Source of the DNA: Streptomyces profundus
GTDB taxonomy: Bacteria; Actinomycetota; Actinomycetes; Streptomycetales; Streptomycetaceae
Assembly: GCF_020740535.1 (NCBI RefSeq)
Contig: NZ_CP082362.1
Span: 3,222,501 to 3,286,500 of the forward strand
DNA: 64,000 nt
Direction: 5' to 3'
How positions within the stretch are numbered: the stretch's first letter is position 1; every line of letters starts with the position of its first letter. Shown one piece after another: positions 37,460 through 48,291 of the stretch. Under the pieces are notes generated by a model. That model was not told where the DNA came from. It worked only from the letters and a program-made list of their open reading frames with translations, and made no database searches. The position numbers and the translations under genes are program-made.

Positions 37460-38369
37460 GAACGTCCGTGCGCTGTACGGATTCTCCCGGGGCACCCAGG
37501 CGACGCTCAGCGTGGCGCAGCCGCTGCTCGGCCTGCTGCTCGCCGGCGGCCTGCCCCCGGGCCGGCTGCTGCTGTGCGCGCTGGCCTCGTTCGCCGCGTT
37601 CTTCGCGGTGTTCGCGGTGAACGACCTCATCGACGCCCGGATCGACCAGCAGCGGTTCGCCCATCTCAGGGACTACGACGGCTTCGACATCGACAGCGCC
37701 GGGGTGCGTCATCCGCTGGCCCAGGGCCGGCTCAGCCTGGCCATGGCCGCCTCCTGGGTCGCCTCGCTCGGCGCCGCCGCGCTGGTGCTCGCGGCGCTGA
37801 TCAGCTGGGTCTGCGTGGTGCTCTTCGTCGCGGCGGCGCTGCTTGAGGCGCTCTACTGCAAGCTCGCCCGGGTCACCCCCTACAAGGCGCTGCTCACCGG
37901 CGTGATGGTCGCGCTGGGCGGCTGCGTCGGCTGGTTCGCGGTGACCAACGCGATCGACCAGCCGGTGCTCTGGCTGTTCGCGATCTGGCTGGCGGCCTGG
38001 GAGATCGGGGGCCGCAACATCGTCAACGACCTGGCGGACGTCGAGGAGGACATCCATCTCGGGGTGCGCACCATCCCGGTGGTCTACGGCCAGCGGGTGA
38101 GCGTGGTGCTGGCCTTCGGCGCCCTGCTGGTCGCCTTCCTCGCCAGCGTGGGGATGATGGTCTGCGCGTTCCCCGCCTTCGGGCTCCTCGGCGTCGCCGG
38201 CACGGTCCTGGCCGGCGGCTACGCGCTGGTCACCCCCGGCTTCCGGCTGCTGCGCGACCCCCACCCCAGGACCGCGCTCGCGGTGTTCAACCGCGCCTCC
38301 CTCTATCCGGTGGTGCTCCTCCTGATGGCGCTGGTGGGGCTGGCCGTCCGTCAGCTCTCGGGGCTCTGA
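37443..38369 (+). CDS. UbiA-family aromatic prenyltransferase
   Basis: 308 residues from the ATG at 37443, placed 9 bp after GGAGG and overlapping the pobA end by 17 bp, so coupled. Eight or nine membrane helices. First Asp-rich motif NDLIDARID (N60, D61, D64, D68), second NDLADVEED (N195, D196, D199, D203), both complete, which bind Mg and the prenyl diphosphate. Transfers a prenyl chain to an aromatic or similar acceptor in the membrane; the neighbouring genes suggest a (di)hydroxybenzoate. Distant from MenA or protohaem farnesyltransferase as far as I can judge. Confidence 0.88.
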   Translation: MTLLAENVRALYGFSRGTQATLSVAQPLLGLLLAGGLPPGRLLLCALASFAAFFAVFAVNDLIDARIDQQRFAHLRDYDGFDIDSAGVRHPLAQGRLSLAMAASWVASLGAAALVLAALISWVCVVLFVAAALLEALYCKLARVTPYKALLTGVMVALGGCVGWFAVTNAIDQPVLWLFAIWLAAWEIGGRNIVNDLADVEEDIHLGVRTIPVVYGQRVSVVLAFGALLVAFLASVGMMVCAFPAFGLLGVAGTVLAGGYALVTPGFRLLRDPHPRTALAVFNRASLYPVVLLLMALVGLAVRQLSGL

Positions 38370-38390
38370 TCCGGCCCTGGTGGCTTCCGG

Positions 38391-39314
38391 TCAACCGAGC
38401 AGGGTGGCCACCAGGGCGAGGACGGGAACGGCGAGCGCCGTGGTGAGCAGGACGGCCTCCCGGGCCAGCCGGAGGCCGACGCCGTAGTGGGAGGCGTAGG
38501 TGAACACGTTCTGCGCCGTGGGCAGGGCGACGGTCACCACCACGATCAGCTGGGCCTCCCGGTCGAGCCCGAAGGCCAGCGCCAACAGCCAGGCCAGCAG
38601 CGGCGCGACCACGGACTTGAGGGCGACCGACAGCAGTACCTGGGCGCGGTCGGGGCCGCGCCCGGGCAGCTCGCTGCCGTGCAGGGAGATCCCGAAGGCC
38701 AGCAGCACGGCGGGGACGGCCATGTTGCCCAGCAGGGTGATCGGTTCCAGAAGCGTGGTGGGCGGATTCCATCCCGTTCCGGCCACCGCGACGCCGCCCA
38801 GCGCTCCCAACACAATGGGATTCCGAAACGGCGTGGTCAGCCGACGCCAGACGCCGCTCGGCTCCGCGCCGCGCTCCCCCGTCAGGTCGAGCAGCGTCAA
38901 CACCACCGGGGTGACCAACAGCTGCTGGAAGAGCAGCACGGGCGCCACCAGCGAGATGTCCTCCAACACATAGACGGCCACCGGGATGCCCAGATTGGCG
39001 ATGTTCACATAGCCGGCGCAGAGCGCCCCGATCACGGCGGGCCCCACGCCCCAGCGGCGCACCAGGGCTACGACCACATAGGCGCCGGCGGCCAGCACCA
39101 TGGCGAGCGCGGCGACCAGCAGGCGGGGCGAGAACAGCGCCGACAGATCGGCCTCGGAGACGGTCACGAAGAGCAGCGCGGGGGTCGCCACCTGGAAGGC
39201 GAGCCGCGTCAGCACCTCGCGTCCGTTCACCCCGAGCGAGCCGCGCCGCCCCAGCAGGTAGCCGACGCCGATGAGGGACGCGATGATCACGAATCCGGTC
39301 AGCACCCCACGCAT
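38391..39314 (-). CDS. AEC (auxin efflux carrier) family transporter
   Basis: 307 residues, ten predicted membrane helices in two bundles, with the family glycine/asparagine motif GYVNIANLGIPVAVYV in the middle and LPTAQNVFTYASHYG near the end. These carriers export or exchange small organic anions. It is convergent with the ubiA operon, 21 bp from its end; a link to that pathway is possible but unproven. Confidence 0.88.
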   Translation of the reverse strand: MRGVLTGFVIIASLIGVGYLLGRRGSLGVNGREVLTRLAFQVATPALLFVTVSEADLSALFSPRLLVAALAMVLAAGAYVVVALVRRWGVGPAVIGALCAGYVNIANLGIPVAVYVLEDISLVAPVLLFQQLLVTPVVLTLLDLTGERGAEPSGVWRRLTTPFRNPIVLGALGGVAVAGTGWNPPTTLLEPITLLGNMAVPAVLLAFGISLHGSELPGRGPDRAQVLLSVALKSVVAPLLAWLLALAFGLDREAQLIVVVTVALPTAQNVFTYASHYGVGLRLAREAVLLTTALAVPVLALVATLLG

Positions 39315-39466
39315 GGTCGAACTCTCCGCCGCGGGTGATCAACGGTCAATGCCACGCTCGGATAGCGAGACCGTTCGGCAATTCACACAGAAACGATCAA
39401 ACATGCCGAATTCGCTACGCTCCTGATCCGCGAATCGGCCACATATGTGCAATAACGTCCGGTCTC

Positions 39467-40990
39467 ATGATCGGTCTTCTCGTGACGGCACTCACCCCCC
39501 TGCTGACCGCCGGACTGCTGCTCGCACCCTCGCGGGCGGAACCGCGGACGGACCCGGCCACTCCGACCGCCGACGACCCCGTCCTTCGCGGCGAGGAGCT
39601 GGCCGAACGGACGGCCGCCGGCACCACGGCGGCCGGCACCCTGCGGCACCTCGCCGCCTTCCAGTCCATCGCCGAGGCGAACGACGGCCACCGCGCCGCC
39701 GGCAGCCCGGGCCACGAGCAGTCAGCCCGCTACGCCGGCGCCCTGCTGGCGGACGCCGGCTACCAGGTCAGCTACCAGCGCTTCGCCTTCCCCTACCGGG
39801 AGCCGCTCGCCGAACGGCTGACCCTGCTGGGCCCCGAGGAACGCGATATCCCGGTCAAGGCCATGTCCTACACCGGCAACACCGAGGACGGTGGCCGCAC
39901 CGCGCCGCTCGCCGAGGTGCGCGCGCACGGCGACGGCGGCGCCGGCTGCGCCGCCGACGACTTCGCCGACCGCGACTGGCGGGGCCGGGTGGCCCTGATC
40001 CGGCGCGGCGACTGCACCTTCGCCGCCAAGCAGGCGAACGCGGCCGAGGCGGGCGCCGTGGGCGTGCTGATCTACAACACCGACCCCGGCCAACTCTCCG
40101 GAACCCTGGGCGACCCCGACCCGGGCGCCCTCCCCACCGGCGGCATCTCGGGCGCCGACGGCGAAGCCCTCTCCGCCACCCTCGCCGAGGCACCGGCCGA
40201 CGCCCAGCCGAGCGTCCGGCTGGAGCTCAGGGAGCTGGTGGAGGAGCGCCACACCACCAACGTGATCGCCGAGACCCCACACGGCGACCCGTCCCAGGTG
40301 GTCCTCGCCGGCGCCCATCTGGACTCCGTGAGCGAGGGCCCGGGCATCAACGACAACGCCTCGGGCGCCGCCGGGGTGCTGGAGGCCGCGCTCCAACTGG
40401 CCCTGGCCACCCCGGAGGGCGACCACCCCCACAAGGTCCGCTTCGCCCTCTGGTCCGCCGAGGAGCTGGGCCTGCGCGGCGCCGAGCACTATGTGGAGAG
40501 CCTCTCCCCCACGGAGCGGGACGCCATCGCCCTCTATCTCAACTTCGACATGATCGGCTCGCCCAACTACGGCCTCTTCGTCTACGACGGCGCCTCCCAC
40601 GACGAGGACTCCGCGCGGATCGCCGACGACCTGGGCGCCTTCGTCGGCGAAGTGGCCGGCCAGGACGGCCAACAGGACCCCGCCCGCCCCACCCCGTTCG
40701 ACGACCGCAGCGACTACGCCCCCTTCCTCGCCGCCGGCATCCCGGCCGGTGGCACGTTCACCGGAAGCGACGGGCTCAAGACCGAGGAGGAGGCCGCGCT
40801 CTGGGGCGGCAGGGCAGGCGAGCCCTACGACCCCTGCTACCACCGGAGCTGCGACGACCTGGACAACATCAGCCCCGAGGCGCTGGAGATCAACGCCAGA
40901 ACCATCGCGCACGCCGTCGGACGCTACGCCTGGCACACCCCGGTCGGACCACGCGGCGCGGCAGCCGAAAGCACCGCCGAACGCCGCTGA
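39467..40990 (+). CDS. Secreted M28 aminopeptidase with PA domain
   Basis: 507 residues from the ATG at 39467, chosen because a signal peptide (MIGLLVTALTPLLTAGLLLAPSRA) starts there; the ribosome site is weak. A protease-associated insert (GRVALIRRGDCTFAAKQANA) lies before the M28 zinc domain. Zinc ligands and catalytic residues are visible in GAHLDSVSEGPGINDNASG, WSAEELGLRG and LNFDMIGSPN, with a last His in CYHRSCDD. Similar to S. griseus aminopeptidase S and its PA-containing relatives. Removes N-terminal residues outside the cell. Confidence 0.92.
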   Translation: MIGLLVTALTPLLTAGLLLAPSRAEPRTDPATPTADDPVLRGEELAERTAAGTTAAGTLRHLAAFQSIAEANDGHRAAGSPGHEQSARYAGALLADAGYQVSYQRFAFPYREPLAERLTLLGPEERDIPVKAMSYTGNTEDGGRTAPLAEVRAHGDGGAGCAADDFADRDWRGRVALIRRGDCTFAAKQANAAEAGAVGVLIYNTDPGQLSGTLGDPDPGALPTGGISGADGEALSATLAEAPADAQPSVRLELRELVEERHTTNVIAETPHGDPSQVVLAGAHLDSVSEGPGINDNASGAAGVLEAALQLALATPEGDHPHKVRFALWSAEELGLRGAEHYVESLSPTERDAIALYLNFDMIGSPNYGLFVYDGASHDEDSARIADDLGAFVGEVAGQDGQQDPARPTPFDDRSDYAPFLAAGIPAGGTFTGSDGLKTEEEAALWGGRAGEPYDPCYHRSCDDLDNISPEALEINARTIAHAVGRYAWHTPVGPRGAAAESTAERR

Positions 40991-41070
40991 CCTGCGGCGC
41001 TGCCGGAGCCACCGGCCCTTACCACGCCAGGAGGCTGCGACCGGAGCGCCGCGCCCGGTAGGCTCTCCGT

Positions 41071-41367
41071 GTGATCTTCAAGCGCATCGGAAACGGACGG
41101 CCCTATCCGGACCACGGCCGGGACCACACCCGGGAGTGGTCCGACGTCGCACCGCGCCCGGTCCGCCTGGACCAACTGGTCACCACCAAACAACAGCTCG
41201 ACCTGGAGACCCTGCTGGCCGAGGACTCCACCTTCTACGGGGATCTCTTCGCCCATGTGGTGAAGTGGCAGGGCGACCTCTATCTGGAGGACGGGCTGCA
41301 CCGGGCGGTCAGGGCCGCCCTCCAGCAGCGCCAGGTGCTGCACGCCAGGGTGCTTGAGCTGGACTGA
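41071..41367 (+). CDS. Small ParB-like conserved protein
   Basis: 98 residues, GTG start at 41071. Contains VRLDQLVTTKQQLDLETLL and YLEDGLHRAVRAALQQRQVLHARVLEL, which recall the ParB/sulfiredoxin N-terminal fold (the D-G-HR motif). No partner toxin or partition gene is adjacent. Conserved in this position beside the LytR_C gene in Streptomyces as far as I recall. Function unknown. Confidence 0.75.
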   Translation: MIFKRIGNGRPYPDHGRDHTREWSDVAPRPVRLDQLVTTKQQLDLETLLAEDSTFYGDLFAHVVKWQGDLYLEDGLHRAVRAALQQRQVLHARVLELD

Positions 41368-41507
41368 CGGGCATGCCGGGTTGACGGGCCGTTTCCCGGG
41401 CCGCCGCGCATCCGGGCCCGTCGGTCCGTTGCCCCGTTCGGGGTCCCACCAGCAATTCAGCTGATCATTTATTGGGCAGTGGCCACGACTCTGACTACGC
41501 TGCCGAC

Positions 41508-42206
41508 ATGAGCATGTTGACGCCCCCGGGCATGGGCGGCAAGAAATTCCGTGTCACGGGCGACCGTTACCCGCGGATGCGCCGCCCGCGTCACCGCCGC
41601 AGAGTGCTGGCCGTGGTGGGCTCGGTGGCCGCGCTGGGCCTGCTCGGCTTCGGAACCGTCCAGCTCATCGACGTCTTCACGGGCGACGGCGACGGCGACC
41701 GCTCCACCGAGGCGAGGTCCAACGCCGCAGGGACGGGGGACTGCACGCCCACCGCCGACGCGGCCGAGGAGACGGAGGCGTCAGCCGCCGAGCTGCCGAA
41801 ACCTTCCGCCATCACCGTCAACATCTACAACGCCACCCCCCGCACCGGGCTGGCCCAGGACACCGCCGAACTGCTGGAGGAACGCGGCTTCGTCATCGGC
41901 GAGGTGGCCAACGCCCCCGAGGAACTCGACGGGCGGATCGCCTCCCCCGGCCTCCTCCTCGGCACCGAGACGGCCACCGCCTCGGGCGCCGTCGACGTCC
42001 TCGCCACCCAACTGGCCGGCGCCGAGGCGGGCGACCCCACACCGGACGAGGAGGCCGCCACCGACGAGGAGACGGACCCGGCCAGCTCGGTCGACCTGGT
42101 GCTGGGCGACGGCTTCACCGAACTCACCACGCCGGACGAGGCCGAGGCCCTGCTGGCCGAACTCGCCGGACCGGACCCGGCGACCCCCGCCGCCCAGGAC
42201 TGCTGA
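41508..42206 (+). CDS. LytR C-terminal domain membrane protein
   Basis: 232 residues from the ATG at 41508 (MSMLTPPG). A basic cytoplasmic start (RRPRHRRR), one membrane segment (VLAVVGSVAALGLLGFGTVQLI), an acidic linker and a LytR_C domain outside (AITVNIYNATPRTGLAQDTAELLEERGF). The catalytic LCP domain of wall-polymer ligases is missing, so it is an accessory protein rather than an enzyme. Acidic C-terminus. Confidence 0.85.
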   Translation: MSMLTPPGMGGKKFRVTGDRYPRMRRPRHRRRVLAVVGSVAALGLLGFGTVQLIDVFTGDGDGDRSTEARSNAAGTGDCTPTADAAEETEASAAELPKPSAITVNIYNATPRTGLAQDTAELLEERGFVIGEVANAPEELDGRIASPGLLLGTETATASGAVDVLATQLAGAEAGDPTPDEEAATDEETDPASSVDLVLGDGFTELTTPDEAEALLAELAGPDPATPAAQDC

Positions 42207-42211
42207 CCCAA

Positions 42212-42232
42212 GCCGCGCCGGGCCGGCGCGGC
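42212..42232. terminator. Bidirectional terminator
   Basis: 10-bp perfect stem (42212-42221 with 42223-42232) in the 35-bp gap between the convergent LytR_C gene and upp. Confidence 0.65.
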
Positions 42233-42241
42233 GGCGAGGGC

Positions 42242-42874
42242 TCAGACCGTGCCGTACATCCGATCCCCCGCGTCGCCAAGACCCGGCACGATGAAGCCCT
42301 CCTCGTTCAGCCGCTCGTCCAGCGCCGCCGTGACCACCGTGACCGGGGATCCGGAGAGCGCGCCCTCCAGCCGCTCCACGCCCTCGGGCGCCGCCAGCAG
42401 GCAGATCACCGTGACATCGTCGGCGCCGCGCCGGATCAGCTCGTCGATCGCGGCGACCAGGGTGCCGCCGGTGGCCAACATCGGATCGAGCACATAGACC
42501 TGGCGACCCGACAGATCGTCCGGCATCCGGTTGGCGTAGGTGGACGCCTCCAGCGTCTCCTCGTCCCTGATCATCCCGAGGAAGCCGACCTCGGCGGTGG
42601 GCAGCAGCCGCACCATGCCGTCCAACATGCCCAGGCCGGCCCGGATGATCGGCACCACCAACGGCCGGGGATGGGAGAGCCGCACCCCCGTGGTGCCGGT
42701 GACCGGCGTGCGGATATCCACCTGCTCGGTCCGCACATCGCGGGTCGCCTCGTAGGCCAGCAGGGTGACCAACTCGTCGGCCAGCCGCCGGAACGTGGGG
42801 GAATCGGTGCGCTGATCGCGCAGCGTGGTCAGCTTGTGCGCCACCAGCGGGTGGTCGACGACATGGGTCCGCAT
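42242..42874 (-). CDS. upp: Uracil phosphoribosyltransferase
   Basis: 210 residues from the ATG at 42874 ([20 protein letters not shown]), the usual UPRT start. PRPP-binding [18 protein letters not shown] and uracil-binding loop [18 protein letters not shown] are complete. Converts uracil and PRPP to UMP in pyrimidine salvage. Diverges from the tadA pair across 275 bp, an arrangement also recalled for S. coelicolor. Confidence 0.97.
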   Translation of the reverse strand: MRTHVVDHPLVAHKLTTLRDQRTDSPTFRRLADELVTLLAYEATRDVRTEQVDIRTPVTGTTGVRLSHPRPLVVPIIRAGLGMLDGMVRLLPTAEVGFLGMIRDEETLEASTYANRMPDDLSGRQVYVLDPMLATGGTLVAAIDELIRRGADDVTVICLLAAPEGVERLEGALSGSPVTVVTAALDERLNEEGFIVPGLGDAGDRMYGTV

Positions 42875-43149
42875 GTGTTCGACACTAGCGAACGCCACTG
42901 ACACCCGTTCGCCCGCCGGCGCCTACCCGCGCTCTCGGGCACATCGGCACGCCACGCACACATCAGCCGTGACCTCCCGGTGGACACGCTGTGGCGGCGG
43001 CATGGAGAGTGGTGACCGGCAGTGCCACGCCCACGGCCGGAACAACACACGCGGACATTCCGTTGGCGAACTGCCGAGTTACCCGACAGCGCACCCCTTA
43101 TCTGCCACGATGCTCAAGGGCACTGCCGAACCGAGTGGGGAGAGTCACG

Positions 43150-44266
<1,117 letters not shown>

Positions 44267-44276
44267 GCTCTCTCCC

Positions 44277-44363
44277 GGTAGCGTGTCCGAGCGGCCTAAG
44301 GAGCTCGCCTCGAAAGCGAGTGTGGGGGCAACTCCACCGAGGGTTCAAATCCCTCCGCTACCG
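44277..44363 (+). tRNA. tRNA-Ser (anticodon CGA)
   Basis: 87 nt. Acceptor stem GGTAGCG/CGCTACC with discriminator G, anticodon stem CTCGC/GCGAG with loop CTCGAAA (anticodon CGA at 44311-44313), the long variable arm typical of serine tRNA, and T arm GGTTCAAATCC. CCA is not encoded. Reads UCG, a common serine codon in this genome. Confidence 0.95.
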
Positions 44364-44474
44364 CTCTGAGCACCACGTTCGACGGCCCGGCCCCCGCGAG
44401 GGAGCCGGGCCGTCGGCGTTGGCGTCTCGGTTTCCGTCTCGGTTGGGTGGCTAGACTCGGCGCGGGAGGCGCAG

Positions 44475-44633
44475 ATGACGTTGGTGATGGCCAGGAAGGT
44501 CGGCCTCTATCTGCTGGTCGTGGGCGTGCTGTACTCCGTGATCAGCTTTCCGGACCGCTCGGGGGAGTTCGCCCAGTTGGTCTTCACCGCGCTGGCCGGG
44601 GCCGTCGACGCGCTGTTCGCCCCGTTGAGCTGA
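44475..44633 (+). CDS. Small single-pass membrane protein
   Basis: 52 residues (MTLVMARKVGLYLLVVGVL...), ATG at 44475 after GGGAGG (44464-44469). One hydrophobic segment at the start and a second, weaker one at the C-terminus (LVFTALAGAVDALFAPL). Good ribosome site and codon use support it as real. Unknown function. Confidence 0.65.
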   Translation: MTLVMARKVGLYLLVVGVLYSVISFPDRSGEFAQLVFTALAGAVDALFAPLS

Positions 44634-44766
44634 CGGCGAGTCGCCCCGTCCGGTGGGGCGTTCGCGCGATCAACACGTTGTGATCCGGTGCTTGCGCACG
44701 GTGGGCATGTCTTGTGATGCTATGACTGCTTTTGCGGCTAGTGCACCGTGAAGGGGTGGTCGGCAG

Positions 44767-45549
44767 GTGGCGGTGACGCGGTCCAAAGGCGCCGGAGCCC
44801 GCGTGCTCACGCAGTCGCTCTGCGAACGGCTGGCCCGGCTCGAAACGGGCACCGCCGAGCACTCCAGGGTGCGGGACACCCTCGTCGAGGCCAACCTGCC
44901 GCTGGTCCGCTACGCCGCACTCCGCTTCCACAGTCGCAACGAACCGATGGAGGACATCGTCCAGGTCGGCACCATCGGCCTGATCCATGCCGTCGACCGC
45001 TTCGATCCGACGCGCGGCGTGCAGTTCGCCACCTTCGCGCTGCCCACCATCGTGGGCGAGATCCGCAGGCACTTCCGGGACAGCGTGCGAGCGGTCCATG
45101 TGCCCCGACGGCTGCACGAGCTGTGGGCGCGGGTCTGCGCCGCGGCCGAGGAGCTGACGACGGCGCTGGGCCGGTCGCCCACCACCGCGGAGTTGGCCGA
45201 GCGGCTGCGGCTCTCCGAGGAGGACGTGGTGGCGAGCATGGACGCCGGCAGGGCGTACCGGGTCTCCTCCCTGGAGGCCACCAGGGACCGCGAGGAGGGC
45301 TCACCCGCGCTGGTCGACCGGCTCGGGTACGAGGATCCGGGTCTCGCCGATGTCGAGCACCGCGCGTTGATCCGACATCTGCTGGTGCAACTGCCCGAGC
45401 GCGAGCAACGCATCCTGCTGTTGCGCTACTACCGCAATCTGACGCAGTCGCAGATCAGCGCGGAGCTCGGACTTTCGCAGATGCACATCTCCCGGCTGCT
45501 GGCCCGCAGCTTCAGCAGGCTGCGTTCCGCAAACCCGATCGAGAAGTAA
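44767..45549 (+). CDS. SigB/SigF/SigG-class sigma factor (SigN-like)
   Basis: 260 residues from the GTG at 44767. Region 2 ([37 protein letters not shown]..), region 3 and a region 4 helix-turn-helix ([22 protein letters not shown]) are complete. It is about 60% identical by eye to SigF just downstream, indicating tandem duplication. In S. coelicolor sigN and sigF also lie side by side. Likely controls stress or sporulation genes under an anti-sigma factor. Confidence 0.88.
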   Translation: MAVTRSKGAGARVLTQSLCERLARLETGTAEHSRVRDTLVEANLPLVRYAALRFHSRNEPMEDIVQVGTIGLIHAVDRFDPTRGVQFATFALPTIVGEIRRHFRDSVRAVHVPRRLHELWARVCAAAEELTTALGRSPTTAELAERLRLSEEDVVASMDAGRAYRVSSLEATRDREEGSPALVDRLGYEDPGLADVEHRALIRHLLVQLPEREQRILLLRYYRNLTQSQISAELGLSQMHISRLLARSFSRLRSANPIEK

Positions 45550-45653
45550 GGCTTACGAAGGACCCAACTCCGGGAACTCACACATCAGCTGTGCCGTTTT
45601 ATCGACATGAAGCTACATCGTGTTGATGACATGTGACATTCTGTTGGAACCGC

Positions 45654-45679
45654 GTTTGCCAAGGCGGCAGCTCCGGTAT
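45654..45679 (+). promoter_or_regulatory. Candidate SigB-class promoter before sigF
   Basis: GTTTGC, 14 bp, CGGTAT fits the GTTT..GGGTAT style of promoters used by SigB/SigF/SigN-type sigma factors. It lies 79 bp upstream of the sigF start in the gap after the upstream sigma gene, so the first factor may drive the second. Confidence 0.4.
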
Positions 45680-45757
45680 TCACGAGAGGGTGCCTCTCGT
45701 GGGAGTCCTGCCAGAGGTGGCCGCCGCGACCCGTCCCGCCGACCTCAAGGGGGTGGC

Positions 45758-46630
45758 ATGTCCGTAGAACTGGGCAGCTCCAAGGTGCTCACCACGACCG
45801 GCACGCCGCATGTTCCCGCGCCGCACGAACCCTCGGTGCCGCACACAGCTCCCGCCGAGACCGACAACCTCGACACCCGCACGCTCTCCCGTTCCCTCTT
45901 CCAGCGCCTGGCCGGGCTGGACGCGGACAGCCCGGAGCGCGGCTATGTGCGGGACACCCTGATTGAGTTGAACCTCCCGCTGGTTCGCTACGCGGCTGCC
46001 AGGTTCCGCAGCCGCAACGAGCCGATGGAGGACATCGTCCAGGTCGGAACGATCGGGCTGATCAAGGCGATCGACCGCTTCGACTGCGAACGCGGCGTGG
46101 AGTTCCCCACGTTCGCCATGCCGACGGTGGTCGGCGAGATCAAGCGCTTCTTCCGTGACACCTCCTGGTCCGTCCGGGTCCCCCGGCGCCTCCAGGAGCT
46201 GCGGCTGGCCCTCACCAAGGCGAGCGACGAGCTGTCCCAGCGGCTCGATCGCTCCCCCACGGTCCCCGAGTTGGCGGTCTGCCTCGGCGTCTCGGAGGAG
46301 GAGGTGGTCGACGGTCTGGCGGTGGGCAACGCCTACACGGCCAGCTCGTTGGACTCCCCCTCCCCCGAAGAGGACGGCGGCGAGGGCTCGTTGGCCGATC
46401 GGCTGGGCTACGAGGACACCGCGCTGGAGGGCGTGGAGTACCGCGAGTCGCTCAAGCCGCTGCTGGCCCGGCTGCCCGCCCGCGAGCGGCGGATCATCAT
46501 GCTCCGCTTCTTCGGGAACATGACGCAGTCGCAGATCGGCGAGGAAGTGGGCATCTCGCAGATGCATGTCTCGCGGCTGCTCACGCGCACGCTCCAGCAG
46601 TTGCGCGAGGGCCTGACCGCCGAAGAGTGA
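45758..46630 (+). CDS. sigF: Sigma factor SigF
   Basis: 290 residues from the ATG at 45758, after AAGGGGGTGG. Complete regions 2 to 4 with [45 protein letters not shown] and [21 protein letters not shown]. SigF is needed late in sporulation in S. coelicolor, where it acts in prespores. The N-terminal 45 residues are variable and proline-rich. Terminator follows. Confidence 0.9.
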   Translation: MSVELGSSKVLTTTGTPHVPAPHEPSVPHTAPAETDNLDTRTLSRSLFQRLAGLDADSPERGYVRDTLIELNLPLVRYAAARFRSRNEPMEDIVQVGTIGLIKAIDRFDCERGVEFPTFAMPTVVGEIKRFFRDTSWSVRVPRRLQELRLALTKASDELSQRLDRSPTVPELAVCLGVSEEEVVDGLAVGNAYTASSLDSPSPEEDGGEGSLADRLGYEDTALEGVEYRESLKPLLARLPARERRIIMLRFFGNMTQSQIGEEVGISQMHVSRLLTRTLQQLREGLTAEE

Positions 46631-46636
46631 AGCGAC

Positions 46637-46664
46637 CCGGACCGGCGGGTGGCCGCCGGTCCGG
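46637..46664 (+). terminator. Terminator after sigF
   Basis: 12-bp perfect stem (46637-46648 with 46653-46664, loop GTGG) seven bases after the stop. Confidence 0.7.
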
Positions 46665-46798
46665 CGGGGGATCCATCGGGACCACCCCCGCGCCCCTGTC
46701 TGTCTCCGCGCCCCGGCGTTCCCGCGCCCGCCAGGCGCCTCCCAGTGCTGCCCTGGGACGCGCACCCCGCTTCGGGCGCCGGCAGCCGGCGGCCGTCT

Positions 46799-47035
46799 TC
46801 AGGAGGCCAGCAGATACACGACGGCGGCGAGGGCCAACACCCCCACCACGACGCCCACGATGAGGCCGACCCGCGGCCCCGATGAGGCCGGCGGGGGCGT
46901 GGCCGCGGGCCCGGCCGAGGGGGCGGGGCCGTCGTTCACGAACGCCTGGAACATCTGCGTGCTGCCGGCCGGGTCGATATCTTGAGGGCTTCGGGGGCCC
47001 TGAGGGCCTTGCGGTGCCTGGGGATTGTGCGCCAT
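46799..47035 (-). CDS. Small tail-anchored membrane protein
   Basis: 78 residues from the ATG at 47035. The N-terminal 50 residues are rich in Pro, Gln and Gly (QAPQGPQGPRSPQD), then a single C-terminal membrane helix VGLIVGVVVGVLALAAVVYLL. The layout, a disordered cytoplasmic part and tail anchor, is common in Streptomyces. Unknown function. Confidence 0.6.
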   Translation of the reverse strand: MAHNPQAPQGPQGPRSPQDIDPAGSTQMFQAFVNDGPAPSAGPAATPPPASSGPRVGLIVGVVVGVLALAAVVYLLAS

Positions 47036-47275
47036 GCCTGCCGACCCTAGCGAATCCCACGACCACCGGAACAGCCGGACCGCCGGCCTTCTCGTTCCAT
47101 ATCGCCGGCCGCCCGCAATACGACGGCCAGCCCGCTTCGCCGGGAATCCGGCGTTTGGTCCCGCTATGGGGGAGGGGTTTTCGGCCCCGTACCGGAACCG
47201 CTCCCGATGTCTTGCGGGGCCTCTGACGCGACGGTCCAATGAGTGGTCCCCCCACGGACCGACCCTTTGGATGTG

Positions 47276-48154
47276 ATGTCCATGAGTGCCTCCAGGCGCT
47301 CCCCCGCCCGCCGTTGGATCGTCGGCGGAGCCGTTCTCGCCCTCGGCGCCAGCACGCTGTTGGCGGCCAACGCCCAGGCGGAGCCCGAGCGGGCCGCCGC
47401 GCCCCAGCCCAGCGCGGTCGTCTTCATCGACGACTTCGACGGGCCCGCCGGTTCCGGAGTCGACACCGGCAAGTGGCGGCTGGACCCGGGCGACAACATC
47501 AACAACAACGAACTGCAGTACTACACGGAGGGCACCGAGAACGCCCAGCTGGACGGCGAGGGCAACCTGGTGATCACGGCGACCGCGGAGGGTGCCGCCA
47601 ACTACCAGTGCTACTACGGCACCTGTGAGTACACCTCGGCGCGGATGAACACGTCGCAGACCTTCCAGGCCGAGTACGGGCGGGTCGAGGCGAGCATCAA
47701 GCTGCCCCAGGGCCAGGGCATCTGGCCGGCGTTCTGGATGCTGGGCAGCGACTTCCCCGGCGTGCCGTGGCCGGACAGCGGCGAGATCGACATCATGGAG
47801 ATGGTCGGCCATCAGCCGGGTACGGTGCACGGCACCGTGCACGGTCCGGGCTACTCGGGCGGCGCGGGCATCGGCAGCAGCTACAGCCTGCCGGGCGGCG
47901 AGATCTTCGCCGACGACTTCCACACCTTCGCGATCGACTGGGCACCGGACTCCATCGTCTGGTCGGTGGACGGCAATGTCTTCCAGGAGCTCACCCCGGG
48001 CGATCTGGGAGGCAACGCCTGGGTCTTCAACAAGCCGTTCTTCATGATCCTCAACCTGGCGGTCGGCGGCGACTGGCCCGGCCCGCCGGACGACGGCACC
48101 TCCTTCCCGCAGCAGATGATCGTTGACTATGTGAGCGTCACGACCAGCGACTGA
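47276..48154 (+). CDS. Secreted GH16 endo-beta-1,3-glucanase (laminarinase-like)
   Basis: 292 residues from the ATG at 47276 (47282 is possible). Signal peptide RRWIVGGAVLALGASTLLAANAQA, then one GH16 jelly-roll with the catalytic motif GEIDIME (nucleophile and acid/base glutamates) and LPQGQGIWPAFWML. Cleaves beta-1,3-glucans such as laminarin or fungal walls. No carbohydrate-binding module. A weak CebR-like half site lies near 47193-47206. Confidence 0.93.
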   Translation: MSMSASRRSPARRWIVGGAVLALGASTLLAANAQAEPERAAAPQPSAVVFIDDFDGPAGSGVDTGKWRLDPGDNINNNELQYYTEGTENAQLDGEGNLVITATAEGAANYQCYYGTCEYTSARMNTSQTFQAEYGRVEASIKLPQGQGIWPAFWMLGSDFPGVPWPDSGEIDIMEMVGHQPGTVHGTVHGPGYSGGAGIGSSYSLPGGEIFADDFHTFAIDWAPDSIVWSVDGNVFQELTPGDLGGNAWVFNKPFFMILNLAVGGDWPGPPDDGTSFPQQMIVDYVSVTTSD

Positions 48155-48291
48155 GCGGGCGGGTGGGCCTCAGGGCCAGGTGGCTTCGAGGCCCACCCGA
48201 CGAGGAGGTTCCCCGAAGGGGCGGTGACCGCTATCGGCCAGATGGCGGGCACGCCGGAATATCCGACGCGCGCGGTCGGGTTCCCGCTCGC

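Noticed and set aside
47193..47206. CebR box upstream of the GH16 gene
   Set aside because: Only 10 of 14 bases match and the palindrome is broken.
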